NCBI GenBank assembly: GCA_001430745.1
Contig: KQ481950.1
Location: 40,108 to 53,248, forward strand
From: Auxenochlorella pyrenoidosa
Lineage: Eukaryota > Chlorophyta > Trebouxiophyceae > Chlorellales > Chlorellaceae
Reading direction: 5' to 3'
DNA: 13,141 nucleotides
Part shown: piece by piece, positions 1-8,300 of the stretch
Numbering within the stretch: the stretch's first letter is position 1
How the letters are laid out: each line of letters starts with the position of its first letter
Made by a program: the position numbers and the translations under genes
Notes under the pieces: generated by a model
The model's database searches: none
What the model saw: the letters and a program-made list of their open reading frames with translations, nothing else
What the model was told of the DNA's origin: nothing

Positions 1-710
1 CAACCACCCCCCCCGCAGACCTGGCCCAACCAGAACAAGCGGGAGGAGGTGGAGCGTATCAAGGCCACGCTGCTGGAGCAGCTGCAGCGGCTGCGCGGCG
101 CGCCGGGCTTTGCCATGGCGGAGCGCCCGCCCGAGGCGCTGGAGCCCGAGTTTGCTGCAGAGGACGAGGACCAGGTGTGTGGGTGGGTGGGTGGGAGGGT
201 GAGTGGGGTTGGTGTGCGTGCGTGTGTGTGTGTGTGTGTGTGTGTTGGGGTGGGTGGGTGGGTGTGTGGGTGGGGTGGGTGGGTGGGGGTGGGTGGGTTG
301 GGGGGGCGCGGTGGCGGGGGGCCGGCGGCAGGCTGCAGAGGACGAGGACCAGGTGGGCGGGCGCCGGCACGCCTCCCCTCGGGGGCCTGCCGCAGCTCTT
401 TGCGAGACTGCCCTCTGAGGCCCCTTGGCGGCTGTGTGCGACCCTGGAAGCCGCTGAGGCCCTGCATTCCATACCACCGCCGCGCCGCTGGCCTGCACCC
501 CCCCCACACCACCATCACCAATACCACCCCCCACCCCCCACCACACAACAACCCACCCCAACAACAACAACAACCGACCCCGTCCCACACCCCTGCCGCC
601 CGGGTGTGCAGGTGCATGCGCGGCTCAAGGGCTACGTGAAGACGCACTTTGAGCACCACCTGAAGTGCGTGGACAAGGGGCTGGTAGACCCCTGGGGGGG
701 CACCGGATGA
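1..710 (+). CDS. Class I (RPD3-type) histone deacetylase, C-terminal part (partial)
   Basis: The 3' end of a gene, cut by the left edge. Exons are 19-174 and 612-710; the first follows a C-rich acceptor (cccccgcag) and the intron is 175-611 (gtgtgt...tgtgcag). The join keeps frame and gives 84 residues before a TGA. Residues 1-40 hold an NQN motif, then an amphipathic helix, then EQLQRLRGAPGF. This matches the region just after the catalytic domain of class I deacetylases, where HDAC1 and HDAC3 carry NQN...EN-L-L-HAP-V. The family removes acetyl groups from histone lysines in the nucleus within corepressor complexes, using a zinc site that would lie upstream of this window. An acidic stretch (EFAAEDEDQ) follows, as in the family tail. 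The last 32 residues (VHARLKGYVKTHFEHHLKCV then DKGLVDPWGGTG) are basic and unlike the usual acidic tail. No catalytic residue is in view, so the family call rests on this short block. The gene converges on the minus-strand gene at 1552-2923. Confidence 0.72.
   Translation, partial: TTPPADLAQPEQAGGGGAYQGHAAGAAAAAARRAGLCHGGAPARGAGARVCCRGRGPGVWVGGWEGEWGWCACVCVCVCVCWGGWVGVWVGWVGGGGWVGGARWRGAGGRLQRTRTRWAGAGTPPLGGLPQLFARLPSEAPWRLCATLEAAEALHSIPPPRRWPAPPPHHHHQYHPPPPTTQQPTPTTTTTDPVPHPCRPGVQVHARLKGYVKTHFEHHLKCVDKGLVDPWGGTG
154..355 (+). repeat. Duplicated exon end with 5' splice site in the HDAC intron
   Basis: The last 21 bases of the HDAC exon plus the donor GTG (154-177) recur exactly inside the intron at 332-355, 178 bp downstream. 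The block runs from gctgcagagg to ggaccaggtg. The copy keeps a possible acceptor (ctgcag) and a donor (cag|gtg). The offset of 178 is not a multiple of three, so using the second donor would shift the frame. Confidence 0.93.
175..600 (+). repeat. GT/GGGTG-rich and CA/CCACC-rich low-complexity halves of one intron
   Basis: The HDAC intron opens with GGGTGGGTG units and a (GT)n run at about 216-245, then more GGGTG and GGGGG runs to about 320. Its 3' part at about 497-590 is the opposite, made of CCCCCC, CACCA, CAACAA and CCACCC. In the transcript the two halves are broadly complementary. This is direct from the sequence; pairing in the RNA is inference. Confidence 0.8.
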
Positions 711-1106
711 CAGGCCGCCCGCCTTTCCGCGTTGTCCGCGTTTCAGTTTCAGAAGCCCAAGCTGTGGCCGCGCCGGGGTGCACGTCCCGCCCTGAGCGGG
801 CGCCCGGCGGGCGCACAGCAGGCGGCTCTGCCGCCCGACGGCTGGCCCGGACGTGCCCGCGGCAGCCTGTGATTGTTTGTTGACCTCCTCTTTTGACAGC
901 TGACCCCGCTGACTGACATGTTACCTGCGCGCTGCGCTCTGCCGCTCCGCTCCGCTTCCACACCCCCGAGTCTGTTACCCCCGTGACTGCTGCCCTCCCC
1001 TTCTGCCTCCCGCTTCCTGCTCATACCCCACCTGCCTGCTCTCCTCCCCAACCGTGTGCGCTCCATCTTGAAGCAGCGCCAGCATAACTTGGCCACTCCG
1101 TGCATT

Positions 1107-1111
1107 TGTAA
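1107..1111 (+). other. Candidate poly(A) signal TGTAA for the HDAC gene
   Basis: TGTAA in the context tgcatttgtaagag, about 400 bp after the HDAC stop codon. TGTAA is the usual green-algal poly(A) signal. It lies before the opposed signal of the next gene at 1423-1427, which fits two convergent transcripts. The pentamer is short, so the call is tentative. I see no other feature between 711 and 1422. Confidence 0.45.
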
Positions 1112-1422
1112 GAGAAGCATGTGCATGCTCTCAGTCCTGCCCCCAGGCGGGTGGAGTGCTCTGTGGCGGCACATCCATGCCCCACGCCCTGCCTCCGGCA
1201 CACCCCCAGCCACTGGGTTGCCGGCCTGGGCGCCAGCTTGTGTGGCATGTGCCCACCCGTCCATGCGCTTCATCCTGGTCGTAATCATACTCACACAGCA
1301 CAGCCAGCACCATGCTGCATCTTATGGTGAGCAAAGGGTGCAAGAAGTTCCGTAGACGCCACCAGCCATGCCTCCCGGCAGCCACGAGGGGGATTGCCTG
1401 TCTCCAAGCAAGCACAACAGAG

Positions 1423-1427
1423 TTACA
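1423..1427 (-). other. Candidate poly(A) signal TGTAA (minus strand) for the unknown membrane protein gene
   Basis: The plus strand reads ttaca, so the minus strand reads TGTAA, about 125 bp after the minus-strand stop codon at 1552-1554. Spacing and orientation fit a short algal 3' UTR. Confidence 0.5.
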
Positions 1428-1551
1428 CGGTCTCATTGATGTCAACAGCCAAGGTCTGCTCCTGCCGGCCGGCCACGCCCTCCGGTGCGTCACTACAAAA
1501 CCCAGAGGGCCGCCGCGGCAGGTGCGCAAGGGGTCGGTCAGGGCCGTCGCT

Positions 1552-2923
1552 TCAGTCGCGGCGGGTGCGCCGCCGCCGCACCGCGGGCTCTGGGGTGTCA
1601 CAGTCGCCGTCGACAGCTGCAGGGTCTATCCCCGCGGCCGCGGCGGCGGTGCCCCGCCCGCCCTGCTGCTGCCTGCGCGGCGCGGCGGGGGCCTCGTCAA
1701 GCTTGCGCATGTAGGCGAGGGTGGTCTTGGCAACAAAGATCAGCCTGCAGACAAAAAACAAACAGGTGGGGTGTGGTGGGTGGTGTATGGGGGAGGGTGG
1801 GGATGGGGCTGCGATGCCATCCGACACGTGCAGGAGGGTCTGGGCAAAACTAAATCCCTCCCCGCGCCGGGAGTGGAGCACAAGCCGAGGCCGGTCCCCG
1901 GCTGTGAGCGGCCGCAACTGCGTGCTCGTGCGCACAAGCAGGCTGCGTGTTGCAGCATGCTTCCCCAGCAGGCACGGCTCAGGCACCGGGCCACCGGAGC
2001 AGCGGCGGCGACGCCGGTCCCGGCCGCTGCCCTCTCAGACAATCCACAGGGTGGGTGTGAACATACAGCCTGGCATGGGTGTACTGCCAGACAACAGGTG
2101 GATGTACTGCCGCATGCCCTCACCAGAACACCAGCAAGGTCTGCAGCAGCTGCTGCTGCTTCGGGTCGGTGAGCACCTGCAGCGCAGGGGCAGGCGGCTC
2201 TCGCTCGCACAGGTGCAGGTGCAGGCGCAGCTGCAACAGGATGAGCTGACAGGCTCGGTCCCCAAGCAGAGCATGCGCCGCACAGCAGGGCCGCATAGCT
2301 GCATGGCTGCTGAGGACTCCAGTGTGTCACGGCAGGGCGAGCGTTTGCACCCGGCCCACCCCACCTCGGAAAATTTTCCAATGATCACGCCGCCGCCGCT
2401 GCCAGCTGCCAAGCCCACAGCAATAAGGCCACGCTTCGAGTCAAAGGGGCTGCAGGGAAGCAAGCCAGGGCGGGTGGGGGAGGAGAAGTGCGCTTCACAA
2501 GCGGCGCCAGCAGCCCACCACCACGGTGGCGGGCGGCAGCAGCAGGCACACAGCCAGGCGGCGTGTGTACCCGTGTGCGTACCCGCTGCGCGATACATAC
2601 ACAAATGCCGCAACAGCCCAGGGCGCTGGTTGCGGCGCCCAACTGCGGCCAACGACAAAACATGCATGGCGTGCAGTTTGAAGCGGTGGCGCCGCTGTCG
2701 AGTCGATCTGCGTGCTGAACTCACTACATGGCAGCTGACGGTCAGGCCGAGCGCACGGGCGGAAGGCTGTTGTCCTGTTTGTTCCTCTCAAAGCTCTGCA
2801 GGCCGGCTCAGACTCGAGGCGAGCAGCGCAAACAGCGTGTCTTGAGATCAGCCAGCAGAGGCCCCTTCCAGGACTCGTGGCGTGCATGTGCTGCCGCTGC
2901 CTGCCCGCCTGTCTGCAGCCCAT
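1552..2923 (-). CDS. Unrecognised small membrane protein, four-exon model
   Basis: I do not recognise this protein. Model in transcript order: 2923-2499, 2449-2365, 2230-2124, 1744-1552, with 269 codons plus TGA. Introns are GT-AG (gtgaag, gtgggg and gtgagg donors; tgcag acceptors) and phases close: CGC-TT|C, GAG|CTG, TTC-TG|G. The phase-2 join of exon 3 to exon 4 makes a continuous hydrophobic run (LLVFWLIFVAK). Visible parts are WAVAAFVYV and YAHGYTRR near 110-122, a hydrophobic segment at about 122-139 (LAVCLLLPPATVVVGCW), FPFDSKRG at 142-149, a glycine-rich segment at about 150-167 (LIAVGLAAGSGGGVIIG), a helix with LTDPKQQQLLQ at about 190-200, the third hydrophobic segment at about 201-212, then an R/A/Q/D-rich tail ending RRRRTRRD. 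The first ~105 residues have low-quality composition; an acceptor at 2643 (ttggccgcag) could mean the true first exon lies elsewhere. A multi-pass organelle or ER membrane protein is a guess. The C-terminal exons are the most secure. Confidence 0.5.
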
Positions 2924-3263
2924 GGGGGCTCATCTTAAGACGCTGGCGCTGGGCCCTTTACAGCAATGCATACTCTCAGGATTGGCTGTCACCGTCTAAG
3001 AATGTACGACAGAAGCTCCTCGACCACCTGAGGATGCTCTCTGCCGGGATTCGAGCGGGCGCCGCAGCGGCAAGCTGGCCCTAGTGGGGGCATCACCCGC
3101 CTGGCAAAGGGGGCAGCGATCAGGTGCCCTTGCACATTCTTTGATTGCTAGAAGGGAATGCATGTGGGCTGTAATGGGGCATCGAAGGAAGGGTGCACAG
3201 AGGCACTCCAACCGACTCGTGCCGTGTGCTAGCTACAGCTGTCCGTTGCCGGACCTCTCCTTC
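2924..3263. other. Spacer with no recognised gene
   Basis: This is the region upstream of the unknown membrane protein gene. It could hold that gene's 5' UTR and promoter or a missed first exon. Open frames here have no family features. A TGTAA occurs on the plus strand at 3170-3174, but I see no plus-strand gene that would use it. Confidence 0.5.
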
Positions 3264-3410
3264 GTGCATCCATCCAGTATGACCCAGCCGCCCTCACACT
3301 CTGTACCGCCTGCTGCCGCCTGCCAACCTGACCCTGCTGCAAACGCGGGATGTGCTTGCTTTCATTCTCAAGTGTCTGCCCAACTATGCCCACATGACAC
3401 GGCGCTGTGA
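3264..3410 (+). repeat. Local repeat copy A (diverged)
   Basis: Shares tgacccagccgcc, gctttcattct and a degraded form of the hairpin region, in the same order and spacing, with copy C at 4181-4345. The distance from the catcc block to gctttcatt is about 90 bp here and about 87 bp in copy C. It lies just left of the tRNA-Glu gene. No coding signal is convincing; the frames on both strands are short and unlike any family I know. Confidence 0.6.
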
Positions 3411-3471
3411 TCACCATCCAAAGCAAAAGCTCTGTGCTGGCAGAACTCACTAGGCCTCCCTCCAGGCAGCC

Positions 3472-3475
3472 AAAA
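3472..3475 (-). terminator. RNA polymerase III T-run terminator of tRNA-Glu
   Basis: aaaa on the plus strand gives TTTT on the minus strand, one base after the discriminator base of the tRNA. This is the expected minimal pol III stop and supports the gene being functional. Confidence 0.75.
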
Positions 3476-3476
3476 G

Positions 3477-3548
3477 TTCCCCCACGGGGAATTGAACCCC
3501 GGCCTCACGGGTGAGAGCCGTGTATCCTAGCCACTAGACTATGGAGGA
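3477..3548 (-). tRNA. tRNA-Glu, anticodon CUC, intronless
   Basis: Read on the minus strand it folds as a complete cloverleaf of 72 nt including the discriminator A. The acceptor stem TCCTCCA pairs with TGGGGGA (one G-T pair). The D arm holds AGTGGCTAGGA (A-box region). The anticodon stem CACGG/CCGTG encloses the loop CTCTCAC, so the anticodon is CTC, which reads GAG. The T arm CGGGG/CCCCG encloses TTCAATT (B box). It resembles nuclear eukaryotic tRNA-Glu, with U1-A72 and a GGCTCTCACC anticodon region. CCA is not encoded, as expected for a nuclear gene. Transcription would start from the internal A and B boxes and stop at the T-run at 3472-3475. It sits alone in a gene-poor spacer between two copies of a local repeat. 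Confidence 0.95.
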
Positions 3549-3647
3549 ACCAGGAAGCCACTTTTGAAGGGAAGCTGCAAGGAAGCTGGACCTGGCAAGC
3601 CGAGACAAGTTTGCGTGCTGCGCCTGCTGTGCCTGCTGCGGCCCCCT

Positions 3648-3738
3648 GCAGCTGTGGTGTGTGCATGCTTTCATTCTTGATTGTCTGCACACCCCCGCCA
3701 CGTGTAGTGGCGCAGCCTGTGTAACCCCCAAAGCAAGC
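3648..3738 (+). repeat. Local repeat copy B with hairpin and TGTAA
   Basis: About 90 bp starting gcagctgtggtgtgtgcatg are nearly identical to 4255-4345, with only a few differences. The copy includes a perfect 6-bp hairpin at 3696-3712 (CGCCAC gtgta GTGGCG) and a TGTAA at 3720-3724. The left half seen in copies A and C is missing; the tRNA-Glu gene ends 100 bp to the left. Confidence 0.9.
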
Positions 3739-4180
3739 AAGCGGCCCCCTGCGGCTCCTGCTGACAGCCCTTGCGGGCTGCTCAGCTCCTGCCGGCGCAG
3801 GTGCGTGAGGGCTCCTCGCTGTCGTCTGTCGCGCGTCGGCCGCTGCCTCGGCACGCTGCCTGATGCAACCTTCCTCCTCGTCTCCTCTCCATGCACCCCG
3901 TTTCCTCCCTGATTTAGGACCGCATGCATGCCATTCTCCTGCCAGATGCCTTCTTGTCTGTCACTGCTGTGGTTGCTGCTGTCGACTGCTTTCCCCCTGC
4001 CTGGTTGGACGCTCCATGAAGCTCTTGTGCCCGATGGCAGGCCGCCGCCGTTGCCTGCTACCTCAGCTGGCCGATCAGCCTGGCATGGCCCCCCCTTCTT
4101 GATCCCCCGCCTGTGTTTTCTTTTCCTCTCCACCTCGCCCCCCTGGTAGTTGCTGCTTGCAGTCCCTGGTTGAAGGCGTG
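3739..4180. other. Spacer with no recognised gene
   Basis: Mildly pyrimidine-rich on the plus strand (many ctcc, cctg and ttcctcc blocks). Short open frames on both strands have no family features, and I see no RNA gene. Confidence 0.5.
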
Positions 4181-4345
4181 TCCTGATGCATCAATCCAAC
4201 GTGACCCAGCCGCCTTACCACTTTGCACTGCCTGCCCAGCTCCCTGACCTTTCAGCAGCTGTGGTGTGTGCATGCTTTCATTCTTGATTGCCTGCACCAC
4301 CCCGCCACGTGTAGTGGCGCAGCCTGTGTAAGCCCCCAAGTCAAG
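4181..4345 (+). repeat. Local repeat copy C (longest) with hairpin and TGTAA
   Basis: The right half (4255-4345) is almost identical to copy B. The left half (about 4181-4254, with tgacccagccgcc) matches copy A. The hairpin CGCCAC gtgta GTGGCG is at 4303-4319 and TGTAA at 4327-4331, at the same offset as in copy B. A further 16-bp fragment (cagctgtggtgtgtgc) recurs at 4368-4383. The unit has no open frame worth calling. The constant TGTAA suggests that it derives from a transcript 3' end, which is inference. Confidence 0.88.
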
Positions 4346-4383
4346 TGCGGCACTGTCCTGACACTGACAGCTGTGGTGTGTGC

Positions 4384-5200
4384 GCGCATTATTCCGTCCA
4401 TTTAGTTGGTGTTGTCTGAGAGGCCGCCCAAGCGCTTGTGGCGGCAATCCGCAGCTGTCTTGTGGCCTCATGTGCAAACATGGAAGGTCCGCAACCACCG
4501 CTCATCTGCAAGGGCTTACCCAGTTGCACCCCTCTCTGCAACTGTGCAGTTTGGGGACCTGCCTTGGCCTGACAGCTTGACATTGTTTCAAAGCGGCAGC
4601 AGGGGCACACTGCCACTGGCTGAAAGAATCGGTGGTGGTGAAGGGGGGGGCAGCAGAAGTGGACAGCGGCAGTCTTGGTTGAATTTGTGTCGGGGTTGGT
4701 GCAGACAAATGAAAGCTGAACAAGAGCATGGGAAGGAGCAGGGCAGTCTCAGATTTGCAGCGAGATGGATTTCAGTTGATGGTAAGGATGGTTGGAAAGG
4801 GCTGCACGCGCCTGCAGTTGCTTCGGCTAGTCAGAGGTACATGATGCGTGGGTTCCCTGCGGTTGCCGGCCTGCTGCGGTCAAGCTGCACTTGGCAGCAC
4901 CCGCGGGGGGGCGGGGTAGCAGCAGCACCGGCCGCAGGAAAAGGGGCCTGGTTGACTGCCAGCCAGCCAGGTTGAGCGGCAGGGGCGCCTTGGTTGGCGC
5001 AGGGCCTGGCACACGCATGCCGCAGGCCTGCCAGCCATGCCGCCATGCCCCCTTGGGAAGAAGCACGGCGCAATCTAGAGCCCCGCCTGGCCTGGCGTGC
5101 TCCTCAGCCGGGCGGGGCGGCCGCAGAGGGAGCCAAAGCGCCGCCTGAGAGGAAGAAGCCGCAGGGCCGCCTCGGGAGGAGACCCCTGGGCGGCGCCGCC
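4384..5200. other. Spacer with no recognised gene; downstream of the translocator gene
   Basis: This holds the 3' UTR of the minus-strand translocator at its right end. I found no minus-strand TGTAA (ttaca on the plus strand) between 4346 and 5290, so the poly(A) site is not located. A plus-strand open frame at 4406-4975 lacks domain features and biased codon use and is not called. Confidence 0.5.
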
Positions 5201-5302
5201 TCAGAGCAAGCCCCTCAGAGAGGAAGCCCCTTCAGAGGAAGCCCCTCAGAGCAAGCCCCTGAGAGGTAGACCCTCAGCAGGGGAGCCCCTCAGAAGAAGC
5301 CC
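5201..5302 (-). repeat. Seven-unit minisatellite ending in the translocator stop codon
   Basis: On the plus strand seven units of 14-16 bp follow the pattern tcagagcaagcccc: 5201-5214, 5215-5230, 5231-5245, 5246-5259, 5260-5273, 5274-5289 and 5290-5302. The last unit is the end of the coding region (GGC TTC TTC TGA on the minus strand). The array therefore lies at the start of the 3' UTR and seems to share its origin with the final codons. Weaker similar units continue left to about 5145. Confidence 0.85.
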
Positions 5303-8300
5303 AGCGCCTTCCACACGATGCTGCCCAGCACGCCCCACAGCCCCAGGTTGACCACGGTCATCAGCGCGCCAAAGGTGAACACCTCGTTGAGCGTCAGGTA
5401 GCCTGGGGGAAGGGGGGGCAGGGGTGAATCGGGTCGGGTGGTGTGTGTGGGGTGGGGCTGGGGGCAGAAAGGCAGGCTCGGGGCGTTAACATGGGGCGTT
5501 GGGCACAGGGGAGGGGCACTGGGGACAGGGGCAGCACCCAGCGCCAGCCACAAGGGTGCGAAAAGGGGCGGCGCCGCCGACGGCGGCGCACGCTGCCGCC
5601 GCCGTGCATGCGCACGCCCAGCCCACAAGCCAGCCGTGCAGGAGCCATGCAGGAGCCCTGGGCCAGCCAGAAGGCCCGGCACTGGGTGCGCACCCGCGCC
5701 GTAGTACACGGCTGCCTGGCCGGAGCCAAAGTGGGTGATTGAGCCGAAGAGGTTGGACATGAAGCCCAGGGAGAGGGCGGCGATGACGGGGGGCACCCCC
5801 GTGGCAATCATCATGGCCAGGAAGGCAGAGTAGAGGGCGCCCACGTGCGCGGTCTGCAGGGGAGGCAAGGGGCAGCCAACCATGGGTGGGTGGTGGTGGT
5901 GGTGGTGGGTGGGTGGGGGGTGGGGGGGCCGGCCAGCTGGGAATGGCTGCCAGCTGCCCCAGGAAAAGAGCGATGCCCACGCCCGGCGGGTGCGGCACGC
6001 CGGCGGGGCTCCCAGCAGCCCTGGGCCCCAAAGGCGCAGACGATCAACCACGCTGCGCCAGCAAAAGCCCCCGGGATGCACTCATGGCCCAGGCTAGCTG
6101 GACCAACTGCCACATGGTACATGGAACCAGCTGGCGCGCGATGTGGGATCAGGCATGCCAATCCAACCAGAAGCCCCCCACCTGGGAGGCAAACATGTAG
6201 TGCAGCAGGTAGTAGGCCACGTTGAGCAGGCCAAACACCACGGGCCAGCCCAGGTTAGCGGCCACCAGCTGATTGCCCACCACTGCGCCCGGGGAAAACG
6301 GGTGGGGGGTGGGGTGGGGGGGTTGAGGTGTTGAGGACGATCAAGGTCATCAGTAACTAGGGGTTCGACCAGGGCATCGGAAGATAAGGGCAGCGGACAG
6401 AGGCGCCGGCTGCGGCACCCAGCAGGGCCAGCCGAGGGCAGGGGAGCCGCAGCGCTGGCCGCAGGGGCGTGCACAGCAACAGGGGTGTGCGCAGCAGCCG
6501 CTCTCACTGTTGGCAAAGTGCGTGATCACTCCCATGCTGTTCAGCTGGCCCGACATGCCCACAAGCACTGCGGGGCACGGGCAGAAGGGGGCACAGGAGG
6601 AACACCAGAGGTGGGTGAACTAGAGGGGCTCAGTGTGGTTGAGCACACGCTGCTGTGCCGCCGTCGCCGCTGGGTGGGGTGGACGGCAGGCTGCAACACC
6701 CCTGGCTGTGGCTGGCTGTGTAGGCACACATGGAAGGAGGTGCAAAGTAGGAGGGGCAGCTGGCAGACACCACAGCTGTCGCATCGACAGCGGTGCGGCG
6801 CAGCGCGGTGGCAACACCCGACGGCCATACAGCAGGCAAGCACGGAGGGAGCGCTCCGTAAGGGGCTCCCTGGCAGGCACGAGGGCAGGCAGACAGGGTG
6901 GCGCCTCACCAGCAAACCAGAAGAGCTGCAGGCGGGCCATGTCATAAGCGGGGGCAGCAAGGGGAGCGGGGGGCAGGTGCAGAAGCGTCAGTTCAACGGT
7001 GAGCTATGGCGGCACAGCGGCACGGCTGCAGTGGTGCGGGCCATCCAAACGGCCGCGGCGGGGAGCAGCTCTGCAGTGCACGGGCAGCCGCACACGAGCG
7101 CCCGCCCCGCCCACGCACACCACATACCAGGCTGCAGGGCGGCAACGCAGGCAGTGACGGCAGGCGGGCTCCGCCCCATGCAGGCATGGCCCCTCCACCG
7201 ATGCGGCTTCCCATGCACAGGTAACCTCAACCCCCACCTCCTAACACCCACCCCTCCACACGCGACCGAACGCATACACACAGCCATCCCCACCACACCC
7301 ACCGTGTCCCAGGCCGCCGGGTATGCCAGGCACTCCTTCCACTGCAGCACCCCCGTGGACAGCAGCACGCACAGGCCCAGCATGGCGGTGGTCACGGCAG
7401 AGATGCCCAGAGCGTCGCCAGCCACCCACAGGCACACGGCTGCGGCCTGCGGGGCAGGAGGGCGTCGCAGCGCGCGTGCGGTGGTGGTAGTGTGGGAGGA
7501 TAAACTTGTGGTTGGGGTTGGAGTGGAGCCCACACAGGCCAGCGCATGCAGTTGGATTTGGAATGGCCGCGGCGGCCACACAATCTTGGGCCCTGCGCAA
7601 TTGGTATACCCCGGGGCAGCCACTCGGTCAGAACACACGAGCGCAGGGGCACCGGCTTGAGGCCGCGGGCATGGCCCGCCCACCGCTGCCGCCGCGGTCG
7701 CAAAAACCAAAAGGAAGACAGGGAAAAAGCGGCCGTGGTTGGTCGCACCATGGTACCCAGCATGATCTTCTCGTCCCGGGACATGGGGCCCATCTTTTCC
7801 AGCCGCTCGGACGCCAGCTGCAAAGGGGGCCGGCGGGCGCGCTCAGGTGTGCGGAGGGGCCGTCCCGACTGGATGTTGCCAGGGTTGATCGGGCCCGGTG
7901 CGCGCAGGCCGCAGCTGCTGCACCCGCGGGTGCCGCCCTTGGGGCAGGGACGAGGGCAAAGAACAGGCTTCCAGGAGGTGAAGCAAGCTGTGCAGTCTTC
8001 AGTGCTTGGTGCCAGCCTGCGCGACCCAAGCCCGTAGTGCTGGCTTCCTGGCTGGCATCTTGCCTCAACTTGCAGCCAATCCAAACGCAACGGAGCATGC
8101 TACGCAAAACCGTACTGAGAGCTGGCATGGGCGCACCCGCGGCGCCTCGGGGGTGTCCTTGATCTCAGGGGCAAACAGGTTGTACATGATCAGGGGGGTG
8201 ACCAGCAGGCCTGCCAGGGCGGGCACCACCGAGGCCTGCAGGGGTTGGGCGTACAGGCAGGGGAGAGGCAGGGTGTGGGGTGGAGATCAGGGGATGGGGA

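Noticed and set aside
216..245. (GT)n run as possible telomere-like or CRISPR-like repeat
   Set aside because: It is a plain intronic microsatellite inside GGGTG-rich sequence, with no regular spacer structure.
1721..2845. Plus-strand open frame of 374 codons
   Set aside because: It is opposite the membrane protein gene, with low-complexity, Arg/Gln-rich translation and no recognisable motif. The minus-strand model has splice sites and hydrophobic segments.
3045..3065. B-box-like sequence (gggattcgagc), possible second tRNA
   Set aside because: No T-stem or acceptor stem pairs around it on either strand.
4406..4975. Plus-strand open frame of 189 codons in the spacer
   Set aside because: No motif, no splice or start context, and no similarity that I recognise. 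Open frames of this length are expected in GC-rich DNA.
6485..7660. Long plus-strand open frame of 391 codons
   Set aside because: It lies antisense to translocator exons 10-12 and their introns. It has no domain features, and the minus-strand exons explain the region with closed phases.
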